Assembly (NCBI RefSeq): GCF_013155125.1
Contig: NZ_CP053564.1
Location: forward strand, 3,541,501 to 3,605,500
From: Pseudonocardia broussonetiae
GTDB taxonomy: Bacteria > Actinomycetota > Actinomycetes > Mycobacteriales > Pseudonocardiaceae
Direction of reading: 5' to 3'
Length of the DNA: 64,000 bases
A program made the position numbers and the translations under genes. This document shows positions 9,174-17,539 of this stretch, piece by piece (position 1 is the stretch's first letter; each line of letters starts with the position of its first letter). Below the pieces are notes generated by a model. The model made no database searches and was not told the origin of the DNA. It worked only from the letters and a program-made list of their open reading frames with translations.

Positions 9174-9353
9174 CCCTCCTGACCCGCTCTCATCCAGCTC
9201 ACCGGTCAGCTCGCGAACCGTCATGGGGTCGAACGTGGTGCGAACCGCTGTCACGGTCGCCCATCGCCGGGTCCGGACGGCGCACCGGGCGCCGGCGCGG
9301 TAGCGGCGCTGCGGCCGCTGTTCGTCGATGTGCCTCTCGAGGGGGAGTGGTCG

Positions 9354-10187
9354 TCATCTCACGGCGTATCCGGCGTCGATCGGCATGGCGATACCGGTGA
9401 CGTAGCGGCATTCCTCGGAGGCGAGGAACAGCACGGCGTTGCTGACGTCGTCCGACTCGACCCAGGGTGTCGGGAGTGCGTTCAGCGTCCGGAAGACGGG
9501 CAGGACGTCGGCCTCCGTCGGGTCGTCGAGGTCGGGCCGGAACAGCCGGTAGCTGACCGCGTTCCGCACCATCGGCGTGGCGACGGTGGTGGGGTTGACG
9601 GTGTTGACACGGATGGAGTGCTCGGCCAGTTCCAGGGCCAGGGTCCGCATCAGGCCCGTGAGACCGGCTTTCGTGGCGCCGTAGGCGGCCATGTTCGGCA
9701 CGGACCTCAGCCCGATCGACGAGCTCGCGATGACGATCGCGCCGCCGCCCCGCGCGATGAGGTGCGGGATCGCCGGGCGCACGGTGTGGAACGTTCCGCT
9801 GAGGTTGGTGTCGACGACCGCCGCCCAGTTGGCGGGTGTCGTCTGCGCGACGGGACCGGGGATGCCGGAGATGCCGGCGTTCGCCACGACGACGTCCAGT
9901 CCGCCGAGCTCGTCGACGCCGCGGTCGACGAGGTCGGCGACGGCGTCGGCGTCCCGGACGTCGGCCACGCCGACGACGATCCGCCGACCGAGTTCCTCGA
10001 CCAGGCGCACGGTCTCGGCGAGGTCCTCCGGTGTCGCCACCGGCGTCCCCTGCCCGGGGACAGGTCCGGCGACGTCGAACGCGATGATCTCGGCGCCCTC
10101 CGCCGCCAGCCGGACGCAGTGGTTGCGGCCCTGGCCCCGAGCCGCCCCGGAGACCAGGGCGATCTTGCCGGTGAAGCGGTTCGTCAT
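9354..10187 (-). CDS. mycofactocin-coupled SDR family oxidoreductase (carveol-dehydrogenase-like)
   Basis: NAD-dependent alcohol dehydrogenase of the subfamily thought to hold its NAD(H) tightly and reoxidise it through mycofactocin. 277 residues. The cofactor motif GAARGQG (14-20) has the RGQGR form typical of this subfamily; catalytic residues are Ser155-157 region, Tyr169 and Lys173 in YGATK; the NAG motif is at 103-105. The insert after strand 2 (residues 40-55) also fits the subfamily. Last gene of the minus-strand operon starting at 15554; its start overlaps the dioxygenase stop. Substrate unknown; oxidation of an alcohol made earlier in the pathway is likely. Confidence 0.88.
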   Translation of the reverse strand: MTNRFTGKIALVSGAARGQGRNHCVRLAAEGAEIIAFDVAGPVPGQGTPVATPEDLAETVRLVEELGRRIVVGVADVRDADAVADLVDRGVDELGGLDVVVANAGISGIPGPVAQTTPANWAAVVDTNLSGTFHTVRPAIPHLIARGGGAIVIASSSIGLRSVPNMAAYGATKAGLTGLMRTLALELAEHSIRVNTVNPTTVATPMVRNAVSYRLFRPDLDDPTEADVLPVFRTLNALPTPWVESDDVSNAVLFLASEECRYVTGIAMPIDAGYAVR

Positions 10188-11212
10188 GGTGCTTCCCCGC
10201 CCGGGACGAGGTCGCGGTCCTTCCAGCCGTCGAGGAGCTTGTCCTGGCCGTCGGTGCCGGGGGTGCCGTAGACGAAGTAGGTCTCGGCGGGCAGGGTGGC
10301 GCCGCCGATGGCCAGGCCGGTGTCGAAGTCGGCGAGGTCCCAGGTGACGGTGTCGTGGTCGGGTTCGAACTGGAGGATGCCGGAGTTGCCGAACAGTTCG
10401 ATGCGGTTGCCGCCGGGTTCGAAGACGTAGAGGAACGCGCCTTGGGTGATGCCGTGGACGTCGGGGCCGGCTTCGATCTGGATGCCGTACTCGCGGCAGA
10501 GTTCGGCGGCGTCGGTGTTGTGCTGGGGGACGCCGTACCAGAAGGCGAGGTGGTGCAGGCGGCCCCGGGTGCCGGTCTGGTCGCGCATGACGGCCATCTC
10601 GTGGCCGAGGTTGTTGACGCTGAGCCAGGCGCCGATCTCGGTGCCGCCGTCGGCGGCGTCGATGACGCGTTCGCGGGTCTGGAACCCGAGGGTGTGTTCG
10701 AAGAGTTCCTTCTGGGTGGTGACGTCGGAGGCCATGAGGTTGACGTGGTCCAGGCGTCGCGGGGGGAGGCCGTGGAGGGGGCGCTTGGAGCGGCGGGTGA
10801 GGATCCGGGACTGCAGTGCGGGTGGGGCGGTGTACTTCTCGATGTCCCAGACGAGTTCCATGGGGTGTCCGTCGGGGGAGGTGAAGCCGAAGGTGCGGCC
10901 GACGCCGATGTCGCCGGTGGTCCAGCCGGTGCCGAGGCCGGCTTGGTCGAGGGCGGTGGCGCGGCGTTGGAGGGCGTCGGGGGAGGTGGTGCGCCAGCCG
11001 ATGTTGCCCAGGCCGGGTCGGTCGTGGGCGGTGAGTTTGAGGCTGTGGTGGTAGGGGTCTTCGTAGCAGCGCAGGTAGATCGAGTCCTGGTGGCGGGCGG
11101 TCTCGCGCATGCCGAGGAGCCGGGTGAAGAACCAGAGGCTGCCCTCGAGGTCGGGGGTGTGGAGTTCGGCGTGGGCCATGTGCGCCAGCTCGAAGCGGGG
11201 GGTCGTGGTCAA
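10184..11212 (-). CDS. extradiol ring-cleavage dioxygenase (catechol 2,3-dioxygenase type, VOC fold)
   Basis: Fe(II)-dependent meta-cleavage of a catechol-like ring. 342 residues in two VOC modules: N-terminal about 10-130 and catalytic C-terminal about 150-290. Predicted metal ligands are His156 (RRLDHVNLM), His220/221 (LHHLAFW) and Glu272 (GGNRIELF), with Tyr262 in the active-site loop; all present, so it should be active. Sits between the CoA transferase (42 bp upstream) and the SDR (4-nt overlap). The presence of a catechol dioxygenase says the operon handles an aromatic ring at some point; the substrate is not readable. Confidence 0.88.
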   Translation of the reverse strand: MTTTPRFELAHMAHAELHTPDLEGSLWFFTRLLGMRETARHQDSIYLRCYEDPYHHSLKLTAHDRPGLGNIGWRTTSPDALQRRATALDQAGLGTGWTTGDIGVGRTFGFTSPDGHPMELVWDIEKYTAPPALQSRILTRRSKRPLHGLPPRRLDHVNLMASDVTTQKELFEHTLGFQTRERVIDAADGGTEIGAWLSVNNLGHEMAVMRDQTGTRGRLHHLAFWYGVPQHNTDAAELCREYGIQIEAGPDVHGITQGAFLYVFEPGGNRIELFGNSGILQFEPDHDTVTWDLADFDTGLAIGGATLPAETYFVYGTPGTDGQDKLLDGWKDRDLVPGGEAP

Positions 11213-11254
11213 CGGATCACCTCTCGTGTGCGGTGGGTGGCACTTCGCGCTGAC

Positions 11255-13558
11255 TCAGCGGAAGAGCCCGATGAACTCCGTGCCGTCGGGCAGTCCGTCG
11301 CTCGCGACGCCCCGGGCGATGAGGTCGGCGCTGTCGAGACCGAGCCCGTCGAGCACCGCGCGGGTGTCCGAGCCCGGGCGTCCTGCAGGTCGGGTCGCCC
11401 GTGCGGGCGTGTGGCTCAGGCGGGCCGACGGACCCGCCATGCGCACCCGGCCCTCGCCCGGGTGCTCGCGTTCGATCGCCAGGCCGCGGGCCCTGGTCAC
11501 GGGGTCGGTCATGAGGTCGGACTGGTCGACCAGGACGTGCGCGGCGACACCCGCCGCGACGAGTCGATCGACCCACTCCTGGGCCGGGGCCGATGCGAAC
11601 GTCGTCGCGAGCTGCTCCTCGTCGAGACCGGCGAGGTCCGGTAGGGCGTCCAGACCGCGCGGTGCGCACAGGTAGAACCAGTCGTCGGAGCCGGCGTAGA
11701 GCCGGTCGAACGGGCCCCACCCCCTCGCCCGGGGCCCGGCGGGCTCGTCCCACTCCCGGCCCGGGAACGCGACCATGAACGGGAGCTGCAGGAACGTCGC
11801 GCTGTGGGTCAGTGAGGACTGGACGTGCTGACCCTCGCCCCCGCGCATCCGGTGGTACAGCGCGAGGAGCGCGCCGAACGCGGCGAGGTTCCCCGACCCG
11901 TAGTCGTTGAGCGGGTAGGGCGACATGACGGGTTCGCCGTCTCCGCCCACCCGGACCTGTATCCCGGTCGGACCCTGTCCGAGCTGTTCACGGCCCCGCC
12001 ACCCGCCGCGGTAGCCCTCGTGCCCGAAGGCGCTGATCGACACGTACACGACGTCGGGGTTGTACGTGCGCACCGACTGCTCGCCGATGCCCATGCGGTC
12101 GGCGACCCCGCGAGTGAAGTTCTGCACGACGATGTCGGCATCGGCGCTGAGGGTGCGGAAGACGTCCATCCCCTCGGCGGTCTTGAGGTCCAGCATGACC
12201 GAGCTCTTGCCGCTGTTGGTGTAGAGGTGCATGGCCAGTTGGCGGTCCAGGAGGCTGTGGACCTTGACGACCTCCGCGCCGTACTCGGCCAGGATCCGGC
12301 CGACCGTCGGTCCGGCCAGCACCTGGGCCATGTCCAGGACGCGAACGCCGGCGAGGGCCTGTGCCGGGTCGTCACCGGGAGTCGCCGGCGGGTCTGCCGG
12401 GGTGGGCTCCGGCCGGGCGAGTTCCCCGAGGATCTCGGCACGGTCCGCGTCCAGGGGCCGGCGGGGGAACGCCACGCTCCACGGCGTCCTCGACATGCGG
12501 ACGGGGAAGCCGGCCTGCGCGGTCGTGCCGTACTCGTGATCGTCGAGGTCGATGACCGCGCCGGAGTCCCGGGCGTGGCTGTCGGTGGTCAGCCACTCCT
12601 CGGCGGTCTGGCACAGCGCGGCCGAAGCACCGCTCTCGTCGTTGATCGCGATCTCCCACTCCCGTGCGGGACGGGTCGCGAGCAGGCGGGCGTAGCGCTC
12701 GCGGGCTCGAACCTGCAGGTCGGGGTCGGTCAGCATGCGGTCCGCGTCGCCCATGCCGTCGTCGATGTGCTCCTGGGGCAGGAAGGTGTCGGCGAACCAC
12801 CGCAGGTGCTGGTCCTGGAACAGGCACAGCTCGAGCCACTTCCCGTCGGCGCAGCGGTAGTGACCCAGCTGGGGGGACTCGAGGGTGACCTTCGGTGCCG
12901 TGGTCGGCGGGCGGGGCCGCTCGGTCTGCATGACGTTGGCGCCGATGAGCTCGAAGGCGGCGTCGAACAGCGGTACCTCGATGCGCTGGCCGCGACCCGA
13001 CCGTTCGCGGGCGACGAGCGCGGCGGCGATCGAGTGGGCCGCGACGAACGCCCCGTACGCCGACGCCAGCGGCAGCGCACTGAAGATCGGCTCGCCGTCG
13101 CGGTGGCCGACGTAGTCCATCGGGCGGCAGCCGGGGAAGAGGTAGAGGCCCGCCGCCGACTCCACCACCCCTTCCCATCCGGGCAGGCCGGCGCGGGGGT
13201 CGTCGGCGGAGAAGCCGGGGATCGAGCAGTAGAGCAGGCGGGGGTGGGCGGTGGTCATCGCCTCCGCTCCGAGGCCCAGCCGGTCCATGACGCCGGGCCG
13301 GAAGCTCTCCAGGACGACGTCGGCGCGTGCGACCAGCTGCTGCGCGACGTCGAGGTCCCCGTCGGATCTGAGGTCCAGCACGATGCTGCGCTTGCCGCGC
13401 TGGAGCACGGCGTCGGCGGGGTGGGCCCACCGCGGCCCGCCGGGCGGGTCGACGCGGACGACGTCGGCGCCGGCGTCGGCCAGCCACGCCGCGACGAGCG
13501 GGGCGGCGAGCCACTGTCCGAGGTCGACCACGCGCAGGCCGTCGAGCGGCCGGGTCAC
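11255..13558 (-). CDS. double-domain CaiB/BaiF CoA transferase (class III)
   Basis: Moves CoA between carboxylic acids. 767 residues, about twice the usual ~400, because two family III domains are joined: residues ~1-370 beginning LDGLRVVDLGQWLAAP, and ~385-767 beginning LAGVRVLDMAQVLAGP. Both contain the GADVVRVDPPGG / GAEVVKVHS cofactor-side motifs. The catalytic Asp expected about 165-170 residues into each domain is in a poorly matching stretch, so whether one or both halves are active is unclear. GTG start at 13558 overlaps the hydrolase stop (GTGA). A role activating or deactivating a catabolic acid is likely. Confidence 0.85.
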   Translation of the reverse strand: MTRPLDGLRVVDLGQWLAAPLVAAWLADAGADVVRVDPPGGPRWAHPADAVLQRGKRSIVLDLRSDGDLDVAQQLVARADVVLESFRPGVMDRLGLGAEAMTTAHPRLLYCSIPGFSADDPRAGLPGWEGVVESAAGLYLFPGCRPMDYVGHRDGEPIFSALPLASAYGAFVAAHSIAAALVARERSGRGQRIEVPLFDAAFELIGANVMQTERPRPPTTAPKVTLESPQLGHYRCADGKWLELCLFQDQHLRWFADTFLPQEHIDDGMGDADRMLTDPDLQVRARERYARLLATRPAREWEIAINDESGASAALCQTAEEWLTTDSHARDSGAVIDLDDHEYGTTAQAGFPVRMSRTPWSVAFPRRPLDADRAEILGELARPEPTPADPPATPGDDPAQALAGVRVLDMAQVLAGPTVGRILAEYGAEVVKVHSLLDRQLAMHLYTNSGKSSVMLDLKTAEGMDVFRTLSADADIVVQNFTRGVADRMGIGEQSVRTYNPDVVYVSISAFGHEGYRGGWRGREQLGQGPTGIQVRVGGDGEPVMSPYPLNDYGSGNLAAFGALLALYHRMRGGEGQHVQSSLTHSATFLQLPFMVAFPGREWDEPAGPRARGWGPFDRLYAGSDDWFYLCAPRGLDALPDLAGLDEEQLATTFASAPAQEWVDRLVAAGVAAHVLVDQSDLMTDPVTRARGLAIEREHPGEGRVRMAGPSARLSHTPARATRPAGRPGSDTRAVLDGLGLDSADLIARGVASDGLPDGTEFIGLFR

Positions 13559-14358
13559 GTCTGCCCCTCGAGCGGTCGGGGACCCTGCGTGGCACCGTTC
13601 GGGTCGCCGGACAGGTGGGTGCGCAGGAAGGCCCGCGTCCTCTCCGTGGCGTCCGTCGCGGCGTCGGGGTCCAGGGTGCTCGGTGCCCCGGGACCGAAGG
13701 TCGTGTCGACGTCGAAGGCGTGCCCGGCGGTGGGGTACCGGACGAGCTCGGTGAACCCCGGCGCCTCCCGGAGCGACACCTCGAACTCGTCGAGCTCCCC
13801 CTCGGCCAGCAGGACGTCGCGGTCGCCGTAGAGACCGAGCCACGGGGTCCGCAGTCGCGGCACCCGGTCGGCCAGCGCCGGCGCCCCGTCGTTGCCGGGG
13901 TAGCCGTCGTTCTGGATCCCGTTGCCGTAGAACGTGACCGCGGCGCCGAGGCGGTGCTCCGTGGCCGTCAGGAAGGCTGCCCGGCCGCCGTAGGAGAACC
14001 CGAGGATCCCGGTCCGTCCTGGTTCCACACCGGAGCCGCGGAGGAAGCCCAGGACCGCGGTGACGTCACCGCGGACCTCCTCGTCGCCGGGGAGGAACGC
14101 CGCGAAGGCGGCGAGGTCCCCGCCGAACCGCTCGAAGGGGTCGACCGCCTGCTCCCCGCGGTGGTGCAGGAGCAGCGGCGCGATCACCAGGTGGCCGTCG
14201 GCGGCGAGCCGTTCCAGCCAGTCGGCGATCTGGGGGGAGTAGCCGGGCGCCTGGTGCAGGACGACCACGCCCGTTCCCGCTGGCCCGAGGGGTCGTGCCA
14301 TCTTGCAGGGGACGCCGTCGACGGTCAGGTCCTCGATCGTGATCGGCCGGCCGGTCAC
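13555..14358 (-). CDS. dienelactone hydrolase family protein with serine nucleophile
   Basis: Alpha/beta hydrolase of the dienelactone hydrolase family, 267 residues. The triad positions are Ser122 (GFSYGG), Asp181 (GDRD) and His213 (AGHAFD). Classical dienelactone hydrolases have Cys in the GxCxGG elbow; here it is Ser, so substrate may be an ester or lactone other than dienelactone. GTG start at 14358 overlaps the stop of the upstream flavin monooxygenase; the longer frame upstream is a shadow. Acts in a ring-degradation operon, plausibly on a lactone or ester product of its neighbours. Confidence 0.85.
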   Translation of the reverse strand: MTGRPITIEDLTVDGVPCKMARPLGPAGTGVVVLHQAPGYSPQIADWLERLAADGHLVIAPLLLHHRGEQAVDPFERFGGDLAAFAAFLPGDEEVRGDVTAVLGFLRGSGVEPGRTGILGFSYGGRAAFLTATEHRLGAAVTFYGNGIQNDGYPGNDGAPALADRVPRLRTPWLGLYGDRDVLLAEGELDEFEVSLREAPGFTELVRYPTAGHAFDVDTTFGPGAPSTLDPDAATDATERTRAFLRTHLSGDPNGATQGPRPLEGQT

Positions 14359-15554
14359 AGTGAGCTCACGACCGGGAGGTCGATGCCGTCGAGCTGCTGC
14401 TTGCGCCACGCCTGGTGCTCGGCGTCGCGCTCGCGGAACTCGGGGATCACCTCGGTCGCCCAGATCTCCAGCGACTCCATGAGGTGCTCGTGCCTGGTCC
14501 AGCCGAACTGCTGGTTGAGCAGCAGCCCGTCGGCGTGGGTCGCCTCGATCTGGCGGGTGAACTCCCGAGCACGCTCGGGTCCGCACATCATCGTCCCCGG
14601 CAGGTCGGCGAAGTGGCGGCCCAGGTCGAGCAGGAACTGCGGCAGCCCGGACTCCGGACGGATGTCACTCCGACCCGCCTTGAAGTCCTGGAACGAGTCG
14701 TAGAGGTGGTGGGTCGGGTCACCGATGCGGGCCATCGCGCCACCGGTGAGTCCGTAGCCGTAGTACTCCACGCCCTCGCGGGCGCGCTCCTCGGCGAGCT
14801 CGTCGGTCGGCGCCACCAGGCCCATCGTGAAGGTGAACACCGCGGGGTTGATCCCCTTGCCCATCGGGTTGACGGAGCCCGACCGCAGGGTGTCCCAGTA
14901 GGCCTGCACCTCGGCGGCGACGGTGTCCGGGCCCGCCAGCGTCAGCATCAGCTGCCCCAGCCCGCGCGCCGCGACCCCGGGCGCCATGTTCGGCAGCGCG
15001 GTCGACGTCCACAGCGGCGGGTGGGGCCTCTGGTACGACTTCGGCACGACGTTCCCCGCCGGGAACCGGAACCACTCGTTGTCCACGCCCGGCCACACGC
15101 CGGTCGAACCGAGGACGTCGATCGAGACCTGAGCGGACGCGTCGGAACGCTCCCGCTTGCGCGGCAGGTCGTCCTTGAGCCAGTGCGCGATCTCCGGCGT
15201 CGTCCCCGGACCGAACCCGAACTCGACCCGGCCGCCGGAGAGCTGGTCGAGGGTGGCGATGCGCTCGGCCGTGCGGATCGGGTCGTTGTGCGAGGTGTGC
15301 ACGATCCCGGTGGCGATCCGGATCCGGCTCGTGGACTCGGCGAGCGCGCCGAGGATCACCTCGGTGGCCGAGTTGTGCGCGTACTCGGGCATGAAGTGGT
15401 GCTCGCCGAGGAACGCGTAGTCGAAGCCGAGGCTGTCCGCGAAGCGGATCTGCTCGAGCATCTCGGTCAGGACCTTGCGCTCCTGGCCGGGCTCCCAATC
15501 GTCCTGGCCCGGCGCCTTGGGCACCATCGGGTTGTAGAAGACACCGAACTTCAC
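14355..15554 (-). CDS. luciferase-like flavin-dependent monooxygenase (LLM class)
   Basis: Two-component FMN-type monooxygenase, bacterial luciferase alpha-like TIM barrel, 399 residues. MKFGVFYNP start, GEHHF at about residues 50-54, the RIRIATGIV strand and TLDQLSGGRVEFGFGPG are family hallmarks. First gene of a five-gene minus-strand operon ending at 9354. No flavin reductase is in the operon, so reduced flavin must come from elsewhere. The start lies 62 bp from a perfect palindrome that probably controls the operon. Luciferase-like monooxygenases of this branch often oxidise cyclic ketones, terpenes or alkyl chains; the substrate is not readable. Confidence 0.88.
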   Translation of the reverse strand: MKFGVFYNPMVPKAPGQDDWEPGQERKVLTEMLEQIRFADSLGFDYAFLGEHHFMPEYAHNSATEVILGALAESTSRIRIATGIVHTSHNDPIRTAERIATLDQLSGGRVEFGFGPGTTPEIAHWLKDDLPRKRERSDASAQVSIDVLGSTGVWPGVDNEWFRFPAGNVVPKSYQRPHPPLWTSTALPNMAPGVAARGLGQLMLTLAGPDTVAAEVQAYWDTLRSGSVNPMGKGINPAVFTFTMGLVAPTDELAEERAREGVEYYGYGLTGGAMARIGDPTHHLYDSFQDFKAGRSDIRPESGLPQFLLDLGRHFADLPGTMMCGPERAREFTRQIEATHADGLLLNQQFGWTRHEHLMESLEIWATEVIPEFRERDAEHQAWRKQQLDGIDLPVVSSL

Positions 15555-15616
15555 TGGGGACCTCCTCGTCCGGGCTGCCGCTGGCGGCGGCCTCGTACGG
15601 AGGAGGATGACGCAGG

Positions 15617-15658
15617 ATTTGACCGCCAGTCAAGAAATTTCTTGACTGGCGGTCAAAT
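15617..15658. promoter_or_regulatory. 42-bp perfect palindrome: double TetR-type operator
   Basis: A perfect 42-bp palindrome between the tetR stop and the monooxygenase start. It consists of two identical 15-bp sites, each itself an inverted repeat TTGAC-N5-GTCAA (15619-15633 and 15642-15656), with centres 23 bp apart, about two helical turns. This is the pattern of a site bound by two TetR dimers. It would block the promoter of the catabolic operon. Confidence 0.85.
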
Positions 15659-15672
15659 TCGTCGAGGGGTGC

Positions 15673-16275
15673 TCAACCCGTGCGTGCGTCGGTCCGGAGG
15701 GTGCTGAAGACGGCTTCGAGCTGGCCGATGAGGAGGGCGGCGACGGTCTCCGGGTCGGCTTGCGGAGCCGTCTTCCGGGTGCGGATCGCGAGGTCCACGC
15801 AGTGGCTGGCCCAGCTGTGCAGGGCCGCGTCGAGCAGCGGGTCCTGCGGGTGCGCGCCGAACGCCTGCTGCACGCGCCCCGCGGTGAAGTCCATCATCGT
15901 GGCCCCGGAGTCGTCCTCCACGTCCTCCCACCCCTGGCTGACGATCGTGGCCATGGCCTGCGGGTGCGCCGCCATGAACTCGAGGAAGATCTCCACCTCA
16001 CGGCGCAGCCACACCGCAGGGTCCTGCGCGAGGGACAGGTCGTTCGTCTCGAACACTCGGCGGAGCCCGTCGAGCAGGTCGTGGACGACGCCGCGGAAGA
16101 GAGCGTCCTTGTCCGTGAAGTAGTAGAAGATCAAGCTGCGGGCCATCTTCGCCCTCTCGGCGATCATGGCGACGGTGATGTCCGCGTAGGGCAGCTCCTC
16201 CATCAGCTCGAGCCCCGCTTCGATCAGCCGCCGACGCTTGTCACCCGCCTTCGAGCCCGTCCCCGCCCTCGTCAT
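15673..16275 (-). CDS. TetR family regulator of the adjacent catabolic operon
   Basis: Ligand-responsive repressor, 200 residues. The helix-turn-helix is at residues ~14-60 (ITVAMIAERAKMARSLIFYYFTDKDALF); the Y-F-Y-F element is the recognition helix end. The rest is the all-helical effector domain. It lies upstream of and in the same direction as the monooxygenase operon, 14 bp from the 42-bp palindrome, which suggests direct control of the operon. The inducer is unknown but is likely the operon's aromatic or terpenoid substrate. Confidence 0.9.
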   Translation of the reverse strand: MTRAGTGSKAGDKRRRLIEAGLELMEELPYADITVAMIAERAKMARSLIFYYFTDKDALFRGVVHDLLDGLRRVFETNDLSLAQDPAVWLRREVEIFLEFMAAHPQAMATIVSQGWEDVEDDSGATMMDFTAGRVQQAFGAHPQDPLLDAALHSWASHCVDLAIRTRKTAPQADPETVAALLIGQLEAVFSTLRTDARTG

Positions 16276-16491
16276 GGGCTCAGGCTAGTGCGTTCCGGGC
16301 CACGTTCCGGCCGGTCGCCGCCGCCGGCTGCCCGCAGCGTTCCTCCGGATCGGCGGAGGTGATCCCGCCGCGAAGCCCTCCAGGCGAACCGCTTCCGGTG
16401 GCAGGCGCGGCCCCCGCCGGGCCCGGCACACCCCACCGATGGGTGCCGACCATGATGGTTGCGGGCGGCGGTGCGGGAGGGGCGTGCAGTG

Positions 16492-17448
16492 ATGTCGGGG
16501 GAAGAGGGCTTCGACCGTCGGATCGAGCCGTTCCGGACGGAGCTGCTCGCGTACTGCTACCGGATGCTCGGGTCGGTCCACGACGCGGAGGACCTCGTTC
16601 AGGAGACGTACCTGCGGGCGTGGCGCGCTCGGGAGCAGTACGACGAGATGCGCAGTTCGGTGCGGACCTGGCTGTACCGGATCGCGACGAACGCCTGCCT
16701 GACCGCGCTGAAGTCCCGCGGCGGCAGGCCGCTGCCGTCGGGCCTGGTGGCCGCGTCGGATCCGCTCGCGCCGCTCGCCCCGGGGGAGCACGCCTGGCTC
16801 CAGCCCCTGCCGGACTCGCTGCTGCAGGCGGGTGACCCGGCCGTGACCGTGATCGAACGCAGCAGCCTGCGGCTGGCGTTCGCCTCCGCCCTGCAGCACC
16901 TGTCGGCGCGGCAGCGCGGCGCGCTGATCCTGCGTGACGTGCTCGGCTTCTCGGCGTCGGAGACGGCGGAGATCCTCGACACCACCGGCGCGTCGGTGAA
17001 CAGCTCCCTGCAGCGGGCACGAGCCCGTCTGAAGGAGACCGGGCTCCGGCAGGAACTGGTCGACGAGCCGTCCGCGGCCGAGCAGCGCGCCTGGGTCGAG
17101 CGCTACATGAACGCGTTCGAGGTCGCCGACGTCGAGGCCCTCAAACGGCTGATCACCGAGGACGTCCTCATGGAGATGCCGCCGATGCTCAACTGGTTCA
17201 TCGGACGCGCGAACTACGCCCTGTTCATGGGCTGGGTGTTCGACGCCGCCGGCAAGGACTGGCGCCTCGAGGAGACCACCGCCAACGGCGGCCAGCCCGG
17301 ATTCGCCGCCTACCGGCGCGTCGGCGACGGGTACCAGCTGCACACGCTGCAGATCTTCACCGTCACCGCCGAGGGCATCAGTCGGAACTCGGTGTTCCAG
17401 GACCCCGAGATCTTCGCGGCCTTCGGCCTGCCCGCCGAAATCTCCTGA
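16492..17448 (+). CDS. ECF sigma factor with C-terminal SnoaL/NTF2-like domain (SigG/TIGR02960-like)
   Basis: Extracytoplasmic-function sigma-70 factor, 318 residues. Region 2 is about 10-75 (ELLAYCYRMLGSVHDAEDLVQETYLRAWR), region 4 about 135-185 (SARQRGALILRDVLGFSASETAEIL...SVNSSLQRARARL), and residues ~195-310 form an NTF2/SnoaL-like domain. In ECFs of this kind the C-terminal domain replaces a separate anti-sigma factor by binding the core sigma domains. ATG at 16492 with GGGAGG upstream. No anti-sigma gene is adjacent; the next gene encodes a free NTF2-like protein, which could share its ligand. Confidence 0.9.
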   Translation: MSGEEGFDRRIEPFRTELLAYCYRMLGSVHDAEDLVQETYLRAWRAREQYDEMRSSVRTWLYRIATNACLTALKSRGGRPLPSGLVAASDPLAPLAPGEHAWLQPLPDSLLQAGDPAVTVIERSSLRLAFASALQHLSARQRGALILRDVLGFSASETAEILDTTGASVNSSLQRARARLKETGLRQELVDEPSAAEQRAWVERYMNAFEVADVEALKRLITEDVLMEMPPMLNWFIGRANYALFMGWVFDAAGKDWRLEETTANGGQPGFAAYRRVGDGYQLHTLQIFTVTAEGISRNSVFQDPEIFAAFGLPAEIS

Positions 17449-17539
17449 CGACGGTGCGATGAGTTCGGCCCGCGCCGTCGGTATGTATCGGCGAGCTCAC
17501 CGGAACACCCCGGGCGAGCCGATCACGAGGGAGCACCCC

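Noticed and set aside
9006..9254. Small minus-strand frame across tRNA-Val
   Set aside because: Its sequence (RQGSNLRPLGCKPRALPLSYA) is the well-known translation of a tRNA gene, not a protein.
9174..9353. Possible integration scar after tRNA-Val
   Set aside because: I looked for a repeat of the tRNA 3' end and for integrase or phage genes downstream and found none, so the gap is left unassigned.
16285..17343. 352-codon minus-strand frame over the sigma factor
   Set aside because: Antisense to the ECF sigma gene; the sigma factor has clear regions 2 and 4 in the plus frame.
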